Below are positions 59,654 to 64,000 of a stretch of 64,000 bases of DNA, piece after piece. The notes under the pieces are model-generated. The model was given only the letters and a program-made list of their open reading frames with translations. It had not been told where the DNA came from and searched no databases. The first letter of the stretch is position 1. Each line of letters starts with the position of its first letter. The DNA lies in NCBI GenBank assembly GCA_019918135.1, contig WBZZ01000162.1:327501-391500 (forward strand), read 5' to 3'. Origin of the DNA: Paulinella micropora. Lineage: Eukaryota > Cercozoa > Imbricatea > Euglyphida > Paulinellidae. The translations under genes were made by a program, and so were the position numbers.

Positions 59654-60589
59654 TCATTCCACCACCTCGAAACGATTACCTTGAGTAGTGTCCGGGTGGG
59701 ATGACGTATCGGTCTCCGAGGCAGTGTTGTAGGCCTGAGCTCGACCGAAATTCGGGTTGGAGCTTGCCCATGAGCCTCCTCCTCCTCTGGGTGGGGGGGC
59801 TGGAGCTCGAACAGCTCTCCCTCCATAAGGGGTATCTCCCCGACCTCCTCCTCTTCCTCTCTGAGGGGTTCCTTGCCACCTCGAGGCTCCTCTCCATGTT
59901 GCTTCTCCTCGTCCTCCTCCTGCTCCTCCTCCTCGTCCTCCTGCTCCTGCTCCTCCTCCTCGTCCTCTTTGAGATGCCTTTAGGTTCTTTTGTCTCTCCC
60001 TTTCCTCCTTCTTCTCCTTCATCCTATCCACATAGGCAATGATCGCCTGTCGTAACTCCTCGTCATCACACATATTGGCGTACCAACCTTCGTTCGCAGC
60101 GGCAATCTGAAGCATGTTGAAAAGGCCCGGTTCCTTGCCTTCCGTCCTGCTCAGAAAATTTGCCCTTGCTGTTGGGTTCTGCCTATCATGATTGAAAGAG
60201 CAGTCTCTGTTCTCCATCTGTGCCTTACACTGCAAGCCCGCGAACCACCTCCAACATGCGGTCTTCAGGTCTGGCTCTCTCTGTCTCTTCCAACCGGCAA
60301 CTCTGTTTGTGTACGTGGCCTGTGCGCCAACAGGTACACCGCCTGCCTGTGCCGTATGTGCCTCCGTGAGCGAGTCCATGTTTGAGCATGCACTCATCAC
60401 TTCTTGAAACAGTGCTGACGGAGCAACGCTTTGAACCGTATTTTCGAACACGTGTGTCTCGAGGAAGTTCTTGGACTTCACTGAGCTAAACGTCGAGTAT
60501 TGTTGTATGAGTAAGCTTGCTCGGGTTAACTGTGTGTAACGCAGAGAAGAAATAGAGGATGATCGACTTGCGGCCATAGAATAGCCCAT
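59654..60589 (-). CDS. G1 gag C-terminal region with CCCH zinc finger and RGG tract
   Basis: About 310 codons. A finger ACWRWFAGLQCKAQMENRDC followed by SFNH gives C-x8-C-x8-C-x3-H, the CCCH type of RNA-binding proteins, not the CCHC knuckle usual in gypsy gag. A helix, then an Arg/Gly-rich tract (SQRGRGGGAGAGGRGGGAGG) follow. It probably binds element RNA. It overlaps the next gag frame and precedes the protease frame by about 20 bases. Confidence 0.75.
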   Translation of the reverse strand: MGYSMAASRSSSISSLRYTQLTRASLLIQQYSTFSSVKSKNFLETHVFENTVQSVAPSALFQEVMSACSNMDSLTEAHTAQAGGVPVGAQATYTNRVAGWKRQREPDLKTACWRWFAGLQCKAQMENRDCSFNHDRQNPTARANFLSRTEGKEPGLFNMLQIAAANEGWYANMCDDEELRQAIIAYVDRMKEKKEERERQKNLKASQRGRGGGAGAGGRGGGAGGGRGEATWRGASRWQGTPQRGRGGGRGDTPYGGRAVRAPAPPPRGGGGSWASSNPNFGRAQAYNTASETDTSSHPDTTQGNRFEVVE

Positions 60590-60951
60590 AGGAGGAAACT
60601 ACCTCCGTAAGGGTCGCCGCCAAGCCAACAGCACTCCTCAAACTCATCGTCACTGTCTCAAAGATTTCAAATCCTATGAGAGTACCAGTGCAGAGATGCT
60701 GGTATCCATGAGATTGAAAATATGAAATGAGTGTGGCCACCGCCAGTTCACACTGAGCGTCTAGGCCTGTTGCATTGTTTCTCTTAATCTCCTCCTTCTT
60801 TCTCAAAAACTTGTACTGTGTCAGATCGAATCCCTCCGAGACTAGAGATGGGTCAAAAACAGTAACAAGGGCCTCGTATTCCTGCGTTTCGTCGCAAGGA
60901 AAAGCCTTCATGCATGCATTGATCTCTTTGAGCTTGCTCTCTCTCTCCCAC

Positions 60952-60957
<6 letters not shown>
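60486..60957 (-). pseudogene. G1 gag middle part
   Basis: The frame text KEINACMKAFPCDETQEYEA, SEGFDLTQYKFLRKKEEIKR, ELAVATLISYFQSHGYQHL continues the helical gag after the microsatellite block. The part of this frame that reads through GT/GA repeats is not original protein. Confidence 0.6.
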
Positions 60958-61015
<58 letters not shown>

Positions 61016-61046
61016 CTCCCTCCCTCACACACCACACACAAACACA

Positions 61047-61120
<74 letters not shown>

Positions 61121-61157
61121 ATCTCTCTCTCTCTCTCTCCCTCTCTCTCTCTCTGTC

Positions 61158-61207
<50 letters not shown>

Positions 61208-61289
61208 ACTCTCTCTCTCTCTCTCTCTCCTTTTCCATCTACAGAGTGCTCGCAAGGCTTTCCTCCTGCTGTATCTATCTATCTATCTG

Positions 61290-61331
<42 letters not shown>

Positions 61332-61340
61332 CATCCATCC
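60958..61340. repeat. compound microsatellite (CT)n(CA)n(CT)n(TATC)n inside gag
   Basis: CT tract at 60958-61013, CA tract at 61030-61081, further CT tracts to 61228, and a TATC/CATC array at 61270-61340. It lies between two gag pieces, so it interrupts the gene. Long frames through it (CVCVCV, SLSLSL, RERERE) are artefacts. Confidence 0.95.
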
Positions 61341-62734
61341 ATGCTCAAAAGCGAAGCATCAGAGTCTTTGTCTGAGCTCGTCTTGGCATATAGCATGAGA
61401 CTTGCCACTCCTCCTTTCTTCCCCTTGAAGGCATTTATGATGTTCTGTCTGTCCTTCTTCTCTGTGTTTGTGACCACCACCGTAGTTGAGCCCGGGGTTG
61501 TAGGGGCTGGTGGGGCAGGAGCTGGTGGGGGAAAATATGTCGGAGGGTGTGTCTTTGCACCACTCACTTTTGCTTTCATTCTTTCCAGTCTCATCGTCTT
61601 CTCGAACTCCGCCTTCTCTTTCGCCTTCTTCTTCTCAGATATCACCAGCTTTTGAGCATGAGTGATAAAGGCCACCAATTCAGAAGCAGATCTGAGAAAA
61701 TTATATTTCTCCACATATTGGTCAACACCTGCTTTGTTGGCGACCGGTGGTGCGTTACTAAGTGATTTAAGGACAGAGTGATCCTTGGTAGGAATCCATC
61801 TCTTCCACGCCTCCTTATGCAGTAACGCACCCATCAACAGTCTGATCTTGGTCAGAACTCTGTCAGTCTTCTCTAACTCATCAATCACAGGATGAGTTTC
61901 TCCTGCTGCCTTAATGCTTTTTTCCATCTCTGCCTTCCCCTCCTCCAAGGCCTTCATTTCCATCGTAAAAAAATGAAATATGCCACTCGAGTTTTTCAAA
62001 CCCAGATTGGTCTTCATTTTTGTTACATCGACTGCCTCCTGACCAGTCGCGAGGAATCTGGCTATTGCTCTTGGGTGTGTGTACTGGAGGTAACCCTCAC
62101 ATCGTGGGCCGTATGAACGTTCCCAAATCAGGGTTTGAGCGTACACCCCACAGATAGCATCGAGTAATTCAAGGTGGGTGTGTGTGTCCCCAAACTTGAT
62201 ATGCTGTATCTTCTTTCTCTTTTCTGGATCAGAGACCAGTTTGCCGAGGAGCTGTGCTGTGTTTGATAATAGGATATAGACATCCTTTTTAGCACGACTT
62301 TTCTCTCTTCTTTGATCCTGAGGGATCCACACATAGGTATCCTTCTCTCCCCCCATCTTGTTATCAAACTCTTCTTTAGTGAGGTCATAGTGGTCTTGCA
62401 CCCACTGTTGTTCCTCCACTGCGATCTCCTCTTCATCACTATGAATCAAGTCGATCATTTTTCGTCCTCCTCCTCCCGTGTAGGCAGGTGGTAAGGGATT
62501 ACCATATGCTCCTCCTCCTCCCGTCTCTTCTTGTTCAAATCCTCTTTCATCTTCGTCTCCTCCATATCTTCCTTCATCATCCCAGCACTCTTCTACTCCT
62601 CCTCCTACTCCTTCATCTCCTCCTCCTCCTCCTCCTTCATTCAGTCCTCTTCCTCCTCCTCCTCCTGCTTCTTCTTCTTCTCTTCTTTGTTCTGCCTCCG
62701 AGAATTCACTCACTTCGGCTGTCTCTGTCGACAT
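61319..62734 (-). CDS. G1 gag N-terminal part
   Basis: 471 codons. Gly/Glu-rich start (EEEEAGGGGGRGLNEGGGGG), then a helical capsid-like region (WVQDHYDLTKEEFDNKMGGE, YILLSNTAQLLGKLVSDPEK, LLMGALLHKEAWKRWIPTKD, QYVEKYNFLRSASELVAFIT). It ends as it runs into the TATC microsatellite. It assembles the element particle. Family motifs are not diagnostic, so the assignment comes from position upstream of protease and length. Confidence 0.7.
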
Positions 62735-63429
62735 GATGTTGTAGTAGTAATTAACAGGAGGACAGTGTCAGCTCCTATGTTTGGTTTTTGTTCGTTTGTG
62801 TTCTGTTCCTCCTTCAGTCGATTGACTAGTGAAGAGAGAAACTAATAGAGAGGGTAGAGTGAGATTCACTGTCCTCTATGAAACACTGTTTGTATGTTTG
62901 TTTTTGTTTGAGAAAAACAGTCTTTGAGACTTTCTCAGATTTCTTGTTCTCCTTACTCAGATTACTTTCTTCTCCTTTTCTATATTGTATCTAGTATGAG
63001 GCACTTGGACCTACACACAGATAGTAATAGAGAAGCTAGAAAAGCTCTCCTTGAGAAATCGACAGTCGGTCGGATAGGTTCTCAGACCTACCTTTAGAAA
63101 ACGATCAGAGAGTTGCAAAAATACTATGTTCCTTCACTCTTCTGTCCACCTCCTTCTTCTTGGTCTCTGTGTGAGAACAGCAGCAAGAACGACAGAGAGT
63201 TTGTATATGATGTCTCCTTGTGAGCACACAGATATAGATTTTGCTAGAGGGTACGAGACACCTGCTTGAGACAAATCAAATTATTTGTTTTGTGAAAGAG
63301 TTATGAGGGAGCTGTGTTTGAGTATTTGTTTTCGTCTGACGTCACCGTGTGAGACAGGTCAGTGAAAATTCACTTTGTTGCCTGTGTGGCAAAGCAGAAA
63401 GAAATCACACTAGTGATGTCGACTCCAAA
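62735..63429 (-). promoter_or_regulatory. G1 leader and primer-binding site
   Basis: Non-coding leader between gag and the 5' LTR. On the coding strand the LTR end CATTACA is followed by TT and TGGAGTCGACATCAC, a TGG-starting sequence suited to tRNA priming. The tRNA is not identified. Confidence 0.6.
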
Positions 63430-63668
63430 TGTAATGCCCCCAACGATAGCTAGTAAAAAGTCTGTAATACAACCAAACACATTCCTCAAAAGATGAGAAT
63501 GATGTCTCGTTGTATTAGCTCAGTGAAGCCAAAAAAGGAAAACTGCAACAGACCAGGAATAAAAAGGCATCAGGGCCAATCCGGACAAATAATACTGAAA
63601 AATAAGCTGGTGCACCTGTCACCAGGAAAAGGTACTTTTTACCGGCTATCCGGTGGGTGATGCCTACA
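63430..63668 (-). repeat. G1 5' LTR
   Basis: 239 bases, TGTAATGCCCCC...GCCTACA. It differs from 52754-52991 at several visible positions (AGCTAGTAAAAAGTC, ACATTCCTC, TCGTTGTATTAG, CACCAGGAAAAGG, CCGGTGGG), so this copy is older than the copia element. Confidence 0.88.
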
Positions 63669-64000
63669 GACAGTACAGTTCAGTGCTACTTTTAATCTGA
63701 TAGTTGACTTTGACACTTGAATGTCCTCGGCTGTATATTTTGCTCTTGCATGACAAAAGAGAGAGAGGAAAAAAATCAACAACAAAAAACAATCACATAA
63801 AGCTAGAAACTTTTGAAAAGCCTTAAGTGCAGTCCCTGCCTTGCGACTAAATAAGCATTAGTGAATCAAAGAAACCGAGAGCTGGAGTTGAGGAATCAAA
63901 AGGAGCTCAGCCCTTATCTTACGTCACGCGAACGCAACGAATACCTAGCCTCCACCTTTGCGTCCAACTTGATCACCTCTGCGTTTGTTGCAGTTTGTGC
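63669..64000. other. right flank, nothing recognised
   Basis: No coding frame, RNA gene or repeat shared with the rest of the window was seen. Confidence 0.5.

Larger units (their letters stand above)
52754..63668 (-). mobile_element. gypsy-type retrotransposon family G1, long copy
   Basis: Minus-strand gag, protease, RT, RNase H, integrase and a C-terminal module, between an LTR at 63430-63668 (5') and the LTR at 52754-52991 (3', itself duplicated). LTR ends are TGTA...TACA. A polypurine tract and a TGG primer site are in the expected places. Flanking bases differ (TTAAG versus GACAG), so no target duplication survives. Coding frames are broken many times. Confidence 0.88.

Noticed and set aside
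60775-61398. 207-codon plus-strand frame with SLSLSL and THTHTH runs, and RERERE/CVCVCV frames on the other strand
   Set aside because: Pure microsatellite translation.

Overview
The window looks like a repeat-rich stretch of nuclear DNA from a unicellular eukaryote, most likely an alga or other protist. It has a GT-AG intron in a protein kinase gene, Ty1/copia and Ty3/gypsy-type retrotransposons, microsatellites, and a Maverick/Polinton virus-like element. I saw no bacterial operons, tRNA or rRNA genes. The species cannot be read from the sequence. Apart from the kinase at the left edge, almost everything recognisable is mobile DNA.

Layout. 304-1699: 3' part of a kinase gene (+). 2630-5830: a decayed element with terminal inverted repeats. 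5834-6779: a deleted copy of a gypsy family (called G1). About 8850-50650: a second gypsy family (G2, minus strand), split twice. Element X (about 11.73-21.24 kb) sits inside its protease gene. A copia element (21769-50153, 5-bp target duplication TGTAT) sits further upstream in the same element. The copia 5' LTR is itself split by a 20.3-kb Maverick (29476-49759, 339-bp terminal repeats, 6-bp target duplication TCTAAG). The uninterrupted copia LTR at 21769-22207 preserves the empty target site, so the nesting order G2 > copia > Maverick can be read directly. 51275-52116: two interleaved inverted repeats. 52194-53171: a recent tandem duplication of a G1 LTR region. 52754-63668: a long G1 gypsy element (minus), its gag broken by a microsatellite block.

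The Maverick carries the expected replication and virion set: family B DNA polymerase, rve integrase, packaging ATPase, adenain-like cysteine protease, probable major and minor capsid proteins, a basic core-like protein, a two-helix membrane protein, a fibre ending in an S74 chaperone domain, and AP2-like zinc-finger paralogues at both ends. Most of its long genes are broken by one-base changes, mainly in G or A runs. This pattern fits sequencing error at least as well as true decay.

Element X is the best candidate for an undescribed system. It is about 9.5 kb with paired GGTGGC/GCCACC palindromes in mirrored orientation near both ends. It has a long transposase-like reading frame cut by one in-frame TGA, whose second half ends in a SAP motif and a RanBP2-type zinc finger, and several minus-strand reading frames including a cysteine-cluster protein. 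The other strong unexplained signal is a family of four 20-bp palindromes in the Maverick. Three lie in the same reading frame of three unrelated proteins, with paired base changes in the arms.
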